Shown: positions 41,512 through 50,435 of the stretch, piece after piece | Layout of the letters: the number at the start of each line of letters is the position of its first letter | How positions within the stretch are numbered: position 1 is the stretch's first letter | Assembly (NCBI GenBank): GCA_030537615.1 | Contig: JAUNVP010000004.1 | Span: 78,218-142,217, forward strand | Length of the DNA stretch: 64,000 nucleotides | Reading direction: 5' to 3' | From: Actinomycetaceae bacterium | GTDB lineage: Bacteria > Actinomycetota > Actinomycetes > Actinomycetales > Actinomycetaceae | Translations under genes and position numbers: made by a program | The notes under the pieces: model-generated | What the model was told of the DNA's origin: nothing | The model's input: only the letters and a program-made list of their open reading frames with translations | Databases searched by the model: none

Positions 41512-44079
41512 ATGTCCGACGAGCAGGCGGTATCACACGCACCCAGACCACTGTCTAGATTGGCAGAGCCGGTGCTGGTGTGCGATCGTTCCACAACCCG
41601 CACCCACCGCACTGAGGACATCGTCGACTTCGCGATTTCTCTCGCGGCGATTGCTTTCGTCCTCGTCCTCGGAGTCTATGCGCACGGAACAACGTCCGGC
41701 GTGACTGAGGATGTGCGTTCAGCTCTCGGTGGTGTTTTGCGTCAAATTTTCCTGCTTCCACTGACGCTTTTTGAATCCATTTTTGTTCTCGCTGCCCCGA
41801 TTTCTATCGTGATCTCACTCGCCTTACGGCGTCGTTTGCGCACCATAGTTGAAGCGATACTGACCGGGGTTCTCGCGGCCATTCTGACGTCGATCATCGT
41901 GTGGTTGCTCCCTCTGCTACCCACGATCGTGACGACACCTTTGACCATTTCAACATCCGTTGGCAAAATCATCGTGGTCGACCTCCTGATCGCCACTCTC
42001 GCAGCTTTCTTTACCGTCGCCGGAGAAGCCAGTCAGATGAGGGCGATTCGCTACTCGTGGGTGTTTGTTTTCGTCCTCGCGATGCTCTACGTTTTGCGTG
42101 GTTCAATTACACTTCCAGCGGCTCTGATCTCTATCTTGCTCGGCCGCCTCATCGGTACTGCGGGCCGTTACGCTTTTGGTTTCCGCGATGACCGAGCCAA
42201 TGCTATTGATCTCGTCGATGGACTGCTCCACGTCGGAATCACCCCCGTGAAGATTGTTCGCACGGATGTTGTCACCACAGATATCCCACTCGAAGCGGTG
42301 TATGTCAGGGAGGAATCGCAGTCGCGAAGCACGTGGGCAAGTCCTTTTGTTCCACTTGTCGAAGACACCGAGGCGGCCACCTCTCTGGGAGAGGACGAGG
42401 TCGTCGTCGACACTCTCCAACCATCCATGTCCGAAACTGCTCGGCACTACGTGTGTTGGGATACGGCTGGCACCACCTATGATCTCATCGTGCTCGACCC
42501 CGATACGCAGGTGACGGGACTGCTCCATGACCTGTGGAACAATATCCGGTTGCGCGGCCTGAGCCGCTGGCTCGCACCCTCTCTCCAGGCGTCAGCCGAG
42601 CGAAGCGCCCTGGTCAAGATCGAGGCACACAAGGCCGGGGTAACCACCCCTGAAGTTGTTGCTATTACCTCGGCAGGGGGGTCGGTGTTTACAGTTCAAA
42701 AACCGATCGCTTCTGCGACCTACCTGACGGATCTTCCCGCCGATCGACTGACTGATGACATCCTCGTTCGTTTCTTTACGGAGCTGAAAATCGCTCACCG
42801 GCGCGGTATTTCGCATCGCAATATCGACCATCATGCCCTGGCTCTCGACACTGGAGATCGCACGTGGATTACCGATTGGGATCAGGGGCAAGTGGCAACG
42901 TCCGGCCTCAATCGCCGCATCGATTTTGCGCAGATGCTGACCGCTCTCGCACTCAAAGTTGGCCCCGACCGTTCGCTCGCTGCGGCTCGGCAAGTCTTCG
43001 ACGAAGAACTCATCACTTTCGCCGCTCCCGTGCTACAAAAAGCTATTATGCCTCTCCAGATTCGTCGGGAGCTTCGCCGCACCGGTGATGTACTTCCCGA
43101 TTTGCGTCAGGAGATGCTTGGCGAGCTTCCTCCCCAAGAACTGCCCGACCCTAATCTCCAACGCTTTTCTCCTAAGACGGTCATTATGGCCGTTATTGCG
43201 GTCGTGGCGCTGTGGGCGGTTCTTGGCTCGCTCAATTTCCAGCAGGTCGCGCAGGCGGTCCGCGGGGCGAATCCGTGGTGGATTCTCCTGGCGTTCATCT
43301 TTGGTCTGCTCACCTACTTGGGTGCGGCACTGCCTCTCGTGGCGTTCACACCGGAAAAGCTTCGCTTGCGTGATGTCACCCTCGTCCAGGTGGGGGCTTC
43401 AGTAGTCACACTGGTTGCTCCGGCCGGCATCGGCCCGGCGGCCTTGAACCTCCGTTTCCTCAACAAACGCGGAGTCAACACTCCGCTTGCGCTCGCCACC
43501 GTCGCACTCGTCCAGTTCACTCAGTTCGTGACAACCGTTGTCATGCTTTTGCTCATCGTGCTCGTCACCGGGCATTCGACGGGGATTGAACTTCCCTCCA
43601 ATAAGATCCTCTATGCGGTTGGCGCAGTTACCGTCATTATCGGCAGCGCACTGGCCGTGCCCTGGGTTCGTAACCAGATTTGGAAACGGCTCGAACCGTC
43701 ATGGAACCAGATCTGGCAGCGGCTCGTGTGGGCTCTCGGACATCCGCGCCGTCTCCTCATTGGAATCGGTGGCAACCTCTTGATGACCGTGTCTTTTATT
43801 CTTGCATTTGCCGCATCACTCGCTGCCTTCGGACACTCGATGGACCCGACTACCCTGACAATCACATACCTCGCATCCAACTCCCTCGGTTCAGTTATTC
43901 CCTCCCCCGGCGGTATAGGCCCGGTGGAAGCTGCCCTGACCGCGGGCCTCAGTCTTGCTGGTATCCCGTCGGGCGTCGCAATCTCCACTGCGTTGCTCTA
44001 CCGTCTCGTCACCTTCTACGGTCGTGCTCCGCTCGGGTGGATCGCCCTGCGAATCATGCAAAAACGCGACCTTATCTGA
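41512..44079 (+). CDS. membrane protein: kinase-like domain fused to MprF-type flippase domain
   Basis: 855 residues in three parts: about six N-terminal membrane helices (50-220), a cytoplasmic kinase-like domain (about 280-530), and a C-terminal lysylphosphatidylglycerol flippase/UPF0104 domain with about eight helices (about 555-855; ATVALVQFTQFVT and PSPGGIGPVEAAL are typical). In the kinase part, HRNIDHHALALD replaces the canonical HxDxxxxN loop, so the catalytic Asp is Asn and the Mg-binding Asn is Ala; TDWDQG keeps the DFG-like Asp. It is probably a pseudokinase. Similar proteins exist in other actinobacteria. Function likely in lipid translocation. Confidence 0.8.
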   Translation: MSDEQAVSHAPRPLSRLAEPVLVCDRSTTRTHRTEDIVDFAISLAAIAFVLVLGVYAHGTTSGVTEDVRSALGGVLRQIFLLPLTLFESIFVLAAPISIVISLALRRRLRTIVEAILTGVLAAILTSIIVWLLPLLPTIVTTPLTISTSVGKIIVVDLLIATLAAFFTVAGEASQMRAIRYSWVFVFVLAMLYVLRGSITLPAALISILLGRLIGTAGRYAFGFRDDRANAIDLVDGLLHVGITPVKIVRTDVVTTDIPLEAVYVREESQSRSTWASPFVPLVEDTEAATSLGEDEVVVDTLQPSMSETARHYVCWDTAGTTYDLIVLDPDTQVTGLLHDLWNNIRLRGLSRWLAPSLQASAERSALVKIEAHKAGVTTPEVVAITSAGGSVFTVQKPIASATYLTDLPADRLTDDILVRFFTELKIAHRRGISHRNIDHHALALDTGDRTWITDWDQGQVATSGLNRRIDFAQMLTALALKVGPDRSLAAARQVFDEELITFAAPVLQKAIMPLQIRRELRRTGDVLPDLRQEMLGELPPQELPDPNLQRFSPKTVIMAVIAVVALWAVLGSLNFQQVAQAVRGANPWWILLAFIFGLLTYLGAALPLVAFTPEKLRLRDVTLVQVGASVVTLVAPAGIGPAALNLRFLNKRGVNTPLALATVALVQFTQFVTTVVMLLLIVLVTGHSTGIELPSNKILYAVGAVTVIIGSALAVPWVRNQIWKRLEPSWNQIWQRLVWALGHPRRLLIGIGGNLLMTVSFILAFAASLAAFGHSMDPTTLTITYLASNSLGSVIPSPGGIGPVEAALTAGLSLAGIPSGVAISTALLYRLVTFYGRAPLGWIALRIMQKRDLI

Positions 44080-44083
44080 GATG

Positions 44084-44107
44084 CAGTTAGCAACCCTGCA
44101 CTAACTG
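44084..44107 (+). terminator. small hairpin after the flippase gene
   Basis: CAGTTAG (44084-44090) pairs with CTAACTG (44101-44107) around a ten-base loop. No T tract, so a weak terminator at best; it ends 16 bases before the next gene. Confidence 0.4.
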
Positions 44108-44123
44108 TGCCATTCTGTCCCGT

Positions 44124-44924
44124 ATGGAAACTTCTTCGTCGCGCCCCCTCAAGCTCGTGCTTGCTACCGTCGCTATGCTCCTCGCACTGGTCATCGCGTT
44201 CTATATCGGACGCGCAACCGCACCGACGAATAGCGGTTCTGAGCTCCCCTCGTCAATAGACCAGGCAGACTCTGATTCATCGGCCACGCCAGATTCAGCA
44301 GCTCTTGCACCGAATCAACCGACATACTCGGAGTCCCAAACAGACGAAAACCTCGTCCGGCTACTCACTGAGCAACCTCGCCGCGATGCAGACGATCCAC
44401 GGGCACTCGGCGATGTCAACGCTCCCGTAGTCATGGTTGCATACGAAGATTTCTCCTGCCCAATGTGCACAAAGTTCTTCCTCGAAACGTACCCCCATCT
44501 GAAAGAATACGTTGATGCCGGGAAGCTCCGAATCGAGTTTCACGACCTCGTAATCTTCCCGAACTACGGTTCGAACTTTGCCGCTCACGGTTCTCGAGCC
44601 GCCGCTGAACAAGGGAAGTTCTGGGAGTTTGTCGAAACCGCCTACCGCGTTGCCGGAGCAGGAAATCACCCGCAGTACACTGCGGAGTCCGTCGTTGAAA
44701 TAGCCGAGAAAGCCGGAGTTCCCGACCTCGAGAAATTCCGCGAAACAATGGACTCGCCAGAAACCGCAGAAGCCGTGAATGCTGAATCTGCGCACGCCAT
44801 GCAGAAAGTCGGCATTCAAGGTACACCGTTCTTCATCGTCAATAAGGCCGTCATTACCGGCGCACTCCCGGTGGAATACATGACGAACACGATTGATAAA
44901 CAACTCGAAGAAGCGGGGCAATAA
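44124..44924 (+). CDS. DsbA-like membrane-anchored thiol oxidoreductase
   Basis: 266 residues, N-terminal membrane anchor (LVLATVAMLLALVIAFYIG), a low-complexity linker rich in Ser, Asp and Pro, then a thioredoxin/DsbA domain with active site CPMC (about 113-116) and cis-proline GTPFF near 234. It would introduce or rearrange disulfides in exported proteins, as BdbD/MdbA do in actinobacteria. The following ccdA gene begins four bases later and probably supplies electrons, which favours a reductase or isomerase role. CATTCT lies seven bases before ATG, so it may be leaderless. Confidence 0.88.
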   Translation: METSSSRPLKLVLATVAMLLALVIAFYIGRATAPTNSGSELPSSIDQADSDSSATPDSAALAPNQPTYSESQTDENLVRLLTEQPRRDADDPRALGDVNAPVVMVAYEDFSCPMCTKFFLETYPHLKEYVDAGKLRIEFHDLVIFPNYGSNFAAHGSRAAAEQGKFWEFVETAYRVAGAGNHPQYTAESVVEIAEKAGVPDLEKFRETMDSPETAEAVNAESAHAMQKVGIQGTPFFIVNKAVITGALPVEYMTNTIDKQLEEAGQ

Positions 44925-44927
44925 ACC

Positions 44928-45821
44928 GTGCAGGTGAGCTATCTCGCCGCATTTCTCGGAGGAATACTCACACTATTCGCTCCGTGTGCGGCGATGCTAC
45001 TTCCATCGTTCTTCGCCTACGCCTTCACCTCGCGACGCACACTCGCTGTCCGAACTTTCGTATTCTTCCTTGGGCTCCTGGTCATTATGGTGCCGCTGGG
45101 AGCTTTTGCCGGGACCCTCGGCGCTTTCATTCGAAGCCATTCACAAACCGTGACACTCGTCGCTGGGATCGCCGTGATGGTGCTCGGTGTGCTCCAACTA
45201 TTTGCGGTCACTTTCCCTACCCCATCCCTCGCGCATCATCGGCTTGCTGAGTCACATGAGACAGAGGTGAAAGCCCCGGTGGTGACAGCTGAATCTGCCA
45301 GCCGCGTCGCACTCGCCTCTGCGCCCCGGACGGGGGAACCGTCGGCACCGGCCGTATTTGCTCTCGGTGTAGGCTATGGCCTCGCTGGCGTCGGATGTTC
45401 CGGCCCGATTCTCGGGGCCGTCTTGTCCTTCGTCACCCTCGGGGGGTCGGTCCTTGGCGGAGCGCTCCTCATGACGAGTTTTTCTCTGGGGATGATCCTT
45501 CCCGTCGCGATCCTCGCCTTCATATGGGACGCTCTCAACCTCTCTCAAACATCGTGGCTGAAACCTCGACCGATAACGATTCTTGGGCGACAAACCACAC
45601 GAATGAACATCGTTTCCGGACTCCTATTCTTCCTCCTCGGAGCGATTTTGGTATTCTTCGGTGGATATATCGGGTTGCCATCACTTCTATCAGGTTCTCA
45701 GCAGGTGTCGATCGAATCACGCATCATGGCGGCCGTTTCCGGAGTACCCTCGGGATTGTTCCTCGCTTTGATAGCGATCATCACGATACTGGCCGTTGTG
45801 ATCATACGAGAAAGGCGTTGA
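44928..45821 (+). CDS. ccdA: CcdA-type thiol electron transporter
   Basis: 297-residue membrane protein of the CcdA/DsbD-beta family with six or seven helices. Redox cysteines lie in LFAPCAAMLLP (helix 1) and VGCSGPILG (helix 4), the expected pair. A hydrophilic insertion of about 45 residues (Ala/Ser/Glu-rich) separates the two halves, longer than usual. It passes reducing equivalents from cytoplasmic thioredoxin to exported thiol proteins, probably the DsbA-like partner encoded just upstream. GTG start; the next gene begins one base after its stop. Confidence 0.88.
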   Translation: MQVSYLAAFLGGILTLFAPCAAMLLPSFFAYAFTSRRTLAVRTFVFFLGLLVIMVPLGAFAGTLGAFIRSHSQTVTLVAGIAVMVLGVLQLFAVTFPTPSLAHHRLAESHETEVKAPVVTAESASRVALASAPRTGEPSAPAVFALGVGYGLAGVGCSGPILGAVLSFVTLGGSVLGGALLMTSFSLGMILPVAILAFIWDALNLSQTSWLKPRPITILGRQTTRMNIVSGLLFFLLGAILVFFGGYIGLPSLLSGSQQVSIESRIMAAVSGVPSGLFLALIAIITILAVVIIRERR

Positions 45822-45822
45822 C

Positions 45823-46629
45823 GTGATCAGCAAACGGATGCGCGGACTTGCGCGCATCGTGCTTGAGTTCGCCGCCATCATGCTCGTTACGCTCGTGATC
45901 GGCACGATCGGCTACTTCCTGACCGTGCGTTTTCACAACGGGGACGTTCCGGCTCTTCTCAAACTCCGGCATCCACTAGCCTCAACGTTCCAGATCATCA
46001 TCCCGATGGTGGCAACCATCATCGTCACTCGTTTCATCGTTCAGCGTCGCCATCTCACGCACGTCGTGTGGCGCGAGCCTGAGTTTGTCTCCCCCAAAGA
46101 CGGCGGGAAAGCACCAACCTATGCGCCCCCACTGGACACTCACGATGATCTGTTCTTGGGAACCGCACTATCCTCAGAACCAGAACCCTTCTACACACTC
46201 AATGTCCAGCCGCGGATCTCGCGTCTGTGGTGGCTACTCGGCGCACTCATCAGTCTCGGCGCACTCCTCACCATCAGTTACGGAATCACCCACATTCACG
46301 TCACTCCGATTGGCTTCACCGTCGGGGTAATCGCAACATTTACCTGGGCTTACGCGCAAGAGTTCCTCCTCCGCGGCCTCGTTATCGCTGAAATGCGGCG
46401 CCTTGCCCGCCGTGACCGCTGGGCAATCGCAATGTCAATGTTGCTATCAATCCCGTGGATGATTCCACTTGCAATGACAGCTTCGACTCCCACTCGGACA
46501 CTCGTGCTCATCCTGATCGGTCCGATCATGTCACCGCTCCTATTCGCTCTGCGTCGCATGTTTACAACGCTGTGGGCTCCGATAGGCGCTCAGTTTCTGT
46601 TTTCAGCGACGTTCTTCGTCCTCATCTAG
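45823..46629 (+). CDS. CPBP-like membrane protein, degenerate protease motif
   Basis: 268 residues with about six membrane helices. The stretch YAQEFLLRGLVIAEMRR fits motif 1 of CPBP/Abi intramembrane glutamic proteases (EExxxRG), but the first Glu is Gln, and I see no clear FxxxH motif 2 or later His motif. It may have lost activity. GTG start, one base after the ccdA stop, so part of the thiol operon. It ends next to the converging abhydrolase_9 gene. Confidence 0.6.
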   Translation: MISKRMRGLARIVLEFAAIMLVTLVIGTIGYFLTVRFHNGDVPALLKLRHPLASTFQIIIPMVATIIVTRFIVQRRHLTHVVWREPEFVSPKDGGKAPTYAPPLDTHDDLFLGTALSSEPEPFYTLNVQPRISRLWWLLGALISLGALLTISYGITHIHVTPIGFTVGVIATFTWAYAQEFLLRGLVIAEMRRLARRDRWAIAMSMLLSIPWMIPLAMTASTPTRTLVLILIGPIMSPLLFALRRMFTTLWAPIGAQFLFSATFFVLI

Positions 46630-46632
46630 TCG

Positions 46633-48393
46633 TCATCCGTAGAGCTGCTTTTCGATCGCTGTCATGATGTGCGCTTCGATCTGAGGTGTCACCCACGGTT
46701 CCGCATGTGCGTACGGGCTCGATCCGCTCATCCCGTCCTCCACCAGTCCAAGAACGTTTTTCCACACGGGCACCAGCTCACGATGATAGGTGTGCCCGTG
46801 ACCGTCCGGTGCCGTACCGGCAAGCGGCGTATCAGCCATGACCTGCACCATCGTGGCGCCCCGCGTCCACCGCATCGATGGATTGACATCATTCCCAGCA
46901 TGTTCGCGCAACCAGTCCGGCTCTCGATTAAACAACCGCGGCGACCACCAGACGACCGGGTCGGACGGATGTTGGAGGTAGACGACCCGAGGGAACTTCC
47001 ACTCTCCCAATTCTCTGCCGTACACGTCGGTACGCACGTGAGAGACTCGGTTGATAAAACGGATGTGGTGTCCATTGGACACCACCGGAGCCACCTGCGG
47101 AGTACCCTTGTGGCGATTATTCGTCAGGGTTTGCCACAGTGGTGAACTATAGGGGGTACCCACCCATACCGCACCATCAACACCCTCAATAATTTGCGCC
47201 TCATTGGCGAACGGTGCCTGCGAACCAAGAGAACCGAGCGAAACGCCGGTGAGATAAACGGCGGGGCGCTTTTCGGCTGGCCGTTCGTTAATGGCTTTCA
47301 TGACAGTGTCGTAAAGAGCTTGCCCAGCGACAAGCGGGCTATCGAACTCACGGATAAAAGCGATTGCACTGGGAACATACGTGTACTGCATGGCGGCGAT
47401 CGCACAATCACCGCCAGTCAGATACTCAACCGGTTGGATACTCCATTCCTCCAACCATCCCGTACCGGTTGTGGTCGCGAGCACGAGGACGGAGCGGTCG
47501 AACGCTCCGGTGCGTTCAAGCTCTGCGACAACGAGGTCCGCGGCCTGGTGTAAATCGCGATCCTTACGTAAGCCAGCGTAAACCCGAATGGGCTCAATCG
47601 CTGGACGGCCGGTCACATCCTCAATCTCTCGCGCGTCAGGGCCCTGAGAAAGAAATTCCTTACCGTAAATGCCGATATCGTCCCAGTGCGACAGTGACTG
47701 GGGGGATCCCGAGCGCAACGGGTTTATCGGTTGTTCGATCCCGTCCGGTTCGCTCTGGTTGATTTCAGCTGCTTTGCGATAGGCGAACTCCATTCCCCCC
47801 TTAAAGATCAGATCGGAGGAGATGAACACTGCCAGCGCGACAACAATAAGGGTCGCTAAACCTCCGGCCACAAAACGCGGGAGAATCCGCCGGCCATACG
47901 TATCAATGATTGTCCACACCGAGATCCCGATACGGACGACTAGCCGCGTCATCATCACGAGCACAATCATGAGAGTGATCGCAAGAATGTAGTCTTTTGG
48001 CAACATTGGTGGCATTCCGACGAGTCGGCCGGTTTCGACGTTCGCGTAGTACGAACGAGTGAGCGACCAAAAAGCCCACAGCACGGCAACACTCGTCACG
48101 AATCGAAGTCCCCACTTGATCCACATCGGGTCAGCAGTAAGACGAATTTGAGCAAGATCCTTGATCAATTGGAGCAATATTCCCACCGCAGCTCCGGCAG
48201 TGTAACCGCCGACGACGAGAATCGCAGACACAACCCCCTGCCACCACCACGTTCGCGGTAGGAGTGACGGAGACATAGACACAACAAAGAACACAATCGC
48301 GATCAGTGTGCCAACAAAAGACCGTGGTTTGAGGGCGGGAAGGATACGCCTCACAAGCAGTTCCCCGACTCGGTCCATCTCGATGTTCGTCAC
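46633..48393 (-). CDS. membrane alpha/beta-hydrolase of the Abhydrolase_9 family
   Basis: 586 residues: four to five N-terminal membrane helices (about 25-205), then an extracytoplasmic alpha/beta-hydrolase domain with nucleophile elbow TGVSLGSLGS and late DGHGHTYHRE containing likely catalytic His. This is the actinobacterial PF10081/PF15420 architecture (Rv2037c-type), of unknown substrate, presumably a cell-envelope ester. SPSLLPRTWWWQG near the start is a strong family signature. ATG at 48393. Divergent from the cytidylyltransferase fusion gene. Confidence 0.88.
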   Translation of the reverse strand: MTNIEMDRVGELLVRRILPALKPRSFVGTLIAIVFFVVSMSPSLLPRTWWWQGVVSAILVVGGYTAGAAVGILLQLIKDLAQIRLTADPMWIKWGLRFVTSVAVLWAFWSLTRSYYANVETGRLVGMPPMLPKDYILAITLMIVLVMMTRLVVRIGISVWTIIDTYGRRILPRFVAGGLATLIVVALAVFISSDLIFKGGMEFAYRKAAEINQSEPDGIEQPINPLRSGSPQSLSHWDDIGIYGKEFLSQGPDAREIEDVTGRPAIEPIRVYAGLRKDRDLHQAADLVVAELERTGAFDRSVLVLATTTGTGWLEEWSIQPVEYLTGGDCAIAAMQYTYVPSAIAFIREFDSPLVAGQALYDTVMKAINERPAEKRPAVYLTGVSLGSLGSQAPFANEAQIIEGVDGAVWVGTPYSSPLWQTLTNNRHKGTPQVAPVVSNGHHIRFINRVSHVRTDVYGRELGEWKFPRVVYLQHPSDPVVWWSPRLFNREPDWLREHAGNDVNPSMRWTRGATMVQVMADTPLAGTAPDGHGHTYHRELVPVWKNVLGLVEDGMSGSSPYAHAEPWVTPQIEAHIMTAIEKQLYG

Positions 48394-48534
48394 AGGAATA
48401 TCCTACCGGGATAGGAGGTTTCTCCCATCCGCTGATTTCCCGTACTGAGCGCATAAGCGGTTCGTTTGCAATAAGAGTGTTCGTGGTTGATTAGACTAGG
48501 TTCAAATACATGTGCCGTCATGAGGAGGCTTGAA

Positions 48535-50349
48535 TTGCAGGGGATCATTCTTGCAGCTGGTATGGGGTCGAGACTAAAGGCTCTGACGGCTGATAACACG
48601 AAATGCATGGTTGAAGTCAATGGTGTGACGCTCATCGAACGCATGTTGCGTCAAATCGACCAACGAGACTTCTCTCGTGTCGTGATCGTTACCGGATACG
48701 AGGGGCAAAAGCTCCGTGACTTCATTGCCACCCTCAATATTTCGACACCGATTGTCTACGTACATAACGAAATCTACGACCAGACGAACAACATCTATTC
48801 TCTTGCCCTGGCGCAAGATTACTTGATTGAGGATGACACGATTCTGTTTGAATCCGACCTCATTTTTGAAGACTCCGTACTCGATTCGCTCATTGATGAC
48901 CCGCGCGAAACTCTCGCATTGGTCGATAAATATGAATCGTGGATGGATGGCACCGTGATTAAGCTTGACGAGAATGATCACATTCGCGCGTTTATCCCCG
49001 GAACCCACTTCACCTACACCGAAGCCGACCAGTACTACAAGACGGTGAACTTGTATAAGTTCTCTCGTGATTTCAGCAAGACCCACTACCTTCCCTTCCT
49101 CAACGCCTACACGCAGGCACTCGGGCGCAATGAGTACTACGAACAGGTGCTACGAGTCATTACCCTGCTCGATGAGCCCGCGATTCTCGCAAAACGGCTG
49201 ACGGGACAAAAGTGGTACGAGATTGACGACGTGCAGGACCTGGATATCGCGTCCTCGATCTTCCATCCGGATCCGCTCATTCGTCGAGAAATGTTTGAGT
49301 CTCGGTTCGGCGGATACTGGCGCTATCCGAAACTCCTCGACTTCTGCTACCTCGTTAATCCGTATTTCCCACCTGCGCGGATGAAAGATGAAATGCGCGC
49401 CAGCTTCGATCGTCTTCTAGTCGACTATCCCTCGGGGATGCGGGTCAACAGTCTTCTCGCTGCCAAGAACTTTGGTTTGACTCCTGAAACGGTCGTCGTT
49501 GGCAATGGGGCAGCCGAGTTAATCAAAGCGCTGATGGAGGAACTTCCCGCCCCGTTTGGCATCATTCGCCCGACCTTCGAGGAGTATCCCAATCGCCGCG
49601 ACGACGAACCCGTTGTTTTCTATGCGGACAACAAGAATTTCTCCTACGGCGCTGACGACCTCATTGAGTTCTTCAGTGAGAATCCGGTCAAATCCCTCAT
49701 TCTCATCAATCCCGATAATCCTTCGGGGAACTTCATCGCTCAGTCTGACGTCCTCCGGTTAGCCGAGTGGACCGAACAGACACAGACGCGATTCATTCTC
49801 GATGAGTCCTTTATCGACTTCGCCGACGGTGAGGACAACTCGCTCCTCGATGAAGAAATCCTCGAACGCTACCCGCACATGGTCATCGTCAAGTCAATTT
49901 CTAAGTCGTTTGGCGTCGCGGGCTTGCGTCTCGGGATCCTCGCCAGTGGAGACACCGACCTCATCAAACGAATGAAGAAGTCTGTCGCGATCTGGAATAT
50001 CAACTCATTTGCCGAGTTCTATCTCCAGATAGAAGAAAAATACAAGAAACACTACGCTGTGGCGATCGACAAGATCCGCGACGTGCGGAAGGCTTTCGAA
50101 CGGGAGCTATCGACGATACCGTACCTGCGAGTAATTCCGTCACAGGCTAATTTCATCACGTGCGAAGTGCTCCCACCCTTCACATCCGCGACCCTCGCCA
50201 CGCAATTATTGGAGGACGAGTTGCTGATCAAAGACCTCTCCCCGAAACACGGTTTCGAGGGGCGCAATTACATTCGCCTAGCCGTGCGCTCAACACATGA
50301 TAACGAGCAACTGATTGCCGCTTTCCGAGCGCTAACTGAGAAAGCTTAA
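48535..50349 (+). CDS. nucleotidyltransferase-PLP enzyme fusion
   Basis: 604-residue fusion. Residues 1 to about 240 form a sugar/choline-phosphate nucleotidyltransferase (IILAAGMGSRLKALT, KCMVEVNG, LFESDLIFE) like LicC or PntC. Residues about 250-604 are a fold-type I PLP enzyme like HisC/CobD, with NGAAELIKALME, NPDNPSGNF, DESFIDF and the PLP lysine in KSISKSFGVAGLRLG. Possible products are a CDP-activated amino-alcohol or aminophosphonate. The start is TTG at 48535 with AGGAGG six bases upstream; ATG at 48520 is an alternative. It stands alone, followed by a terminator. Confidence 0.8.
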   Translation: MQGIILAAGMGSRLKALTADNTKCMVEVNGVTLIERMLRQIDQRDFSRVVIVTGYEGQKLRDFIATLNISTPIVYVHNEIYDQTNNIYSLALAQDYLIEDDTILFESDLIFEDSVLDSLIDDPRETLALVDKYESWMDGTVIKLDENDHIRAFIPGTHFTYTEADQYYKTVNLYKFSRDFSKTHYLPFLNAYTQALGRNEYYEQVLRVITLLDEPAILAKRLTGQKWYEIDDVQDLDIASSIFHPDPLIRREMFESRFGGYWRYPKLLDFCYLVNPYFPPARMKDEMRASFDRLLVDYPSGMRVNSLLAAKNFGLTPETVVVGNGAAELIKALMEELPAPFGIIRPTFEEYPNRRDDEPVVFYADNKNFSYGADDLIEFFSENPVKSLILINPDNPSGNFIAQSDVLRLAEWTEQTQTRFILDESFIDFADGEDNSLLDEEILERYPHMVIVKSISKSFGVAGLRLGILASGDTDLIKRMKKSVAIWNINSFAEFYLQIEEKYKKHYAVAIDKIRDVRKAFERELSTIPYLRVIPSQANFITCEVLPPFTSATLATQLLEDELLIKDLSPKHGFEGRNYIRLAVRSTHDNEQLIAAFRALTEKA

Positions 50350-50389
50350 TCGACTGCGACTGCGCGCACTTCGTGAACGACACCTAGTC

Positions 50390-50423
50390 GAATGGTCCGA
50401 GAGCTTAAGCTCTCGGACCATTC
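50390..50423. terminator. perfect 34-base palindrome, bidirectional terminator
   Basis: A perfect inverted repeat with arms of 17 bases, centre TTAA at 50405-50408, lies between two convergent genes. It is followed by GTATAAG on the plus strand, without a T run. It can end both transcripts. Confidence 0.8.
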
Positions 50424-50435
50424 GTATAAGAAAAT

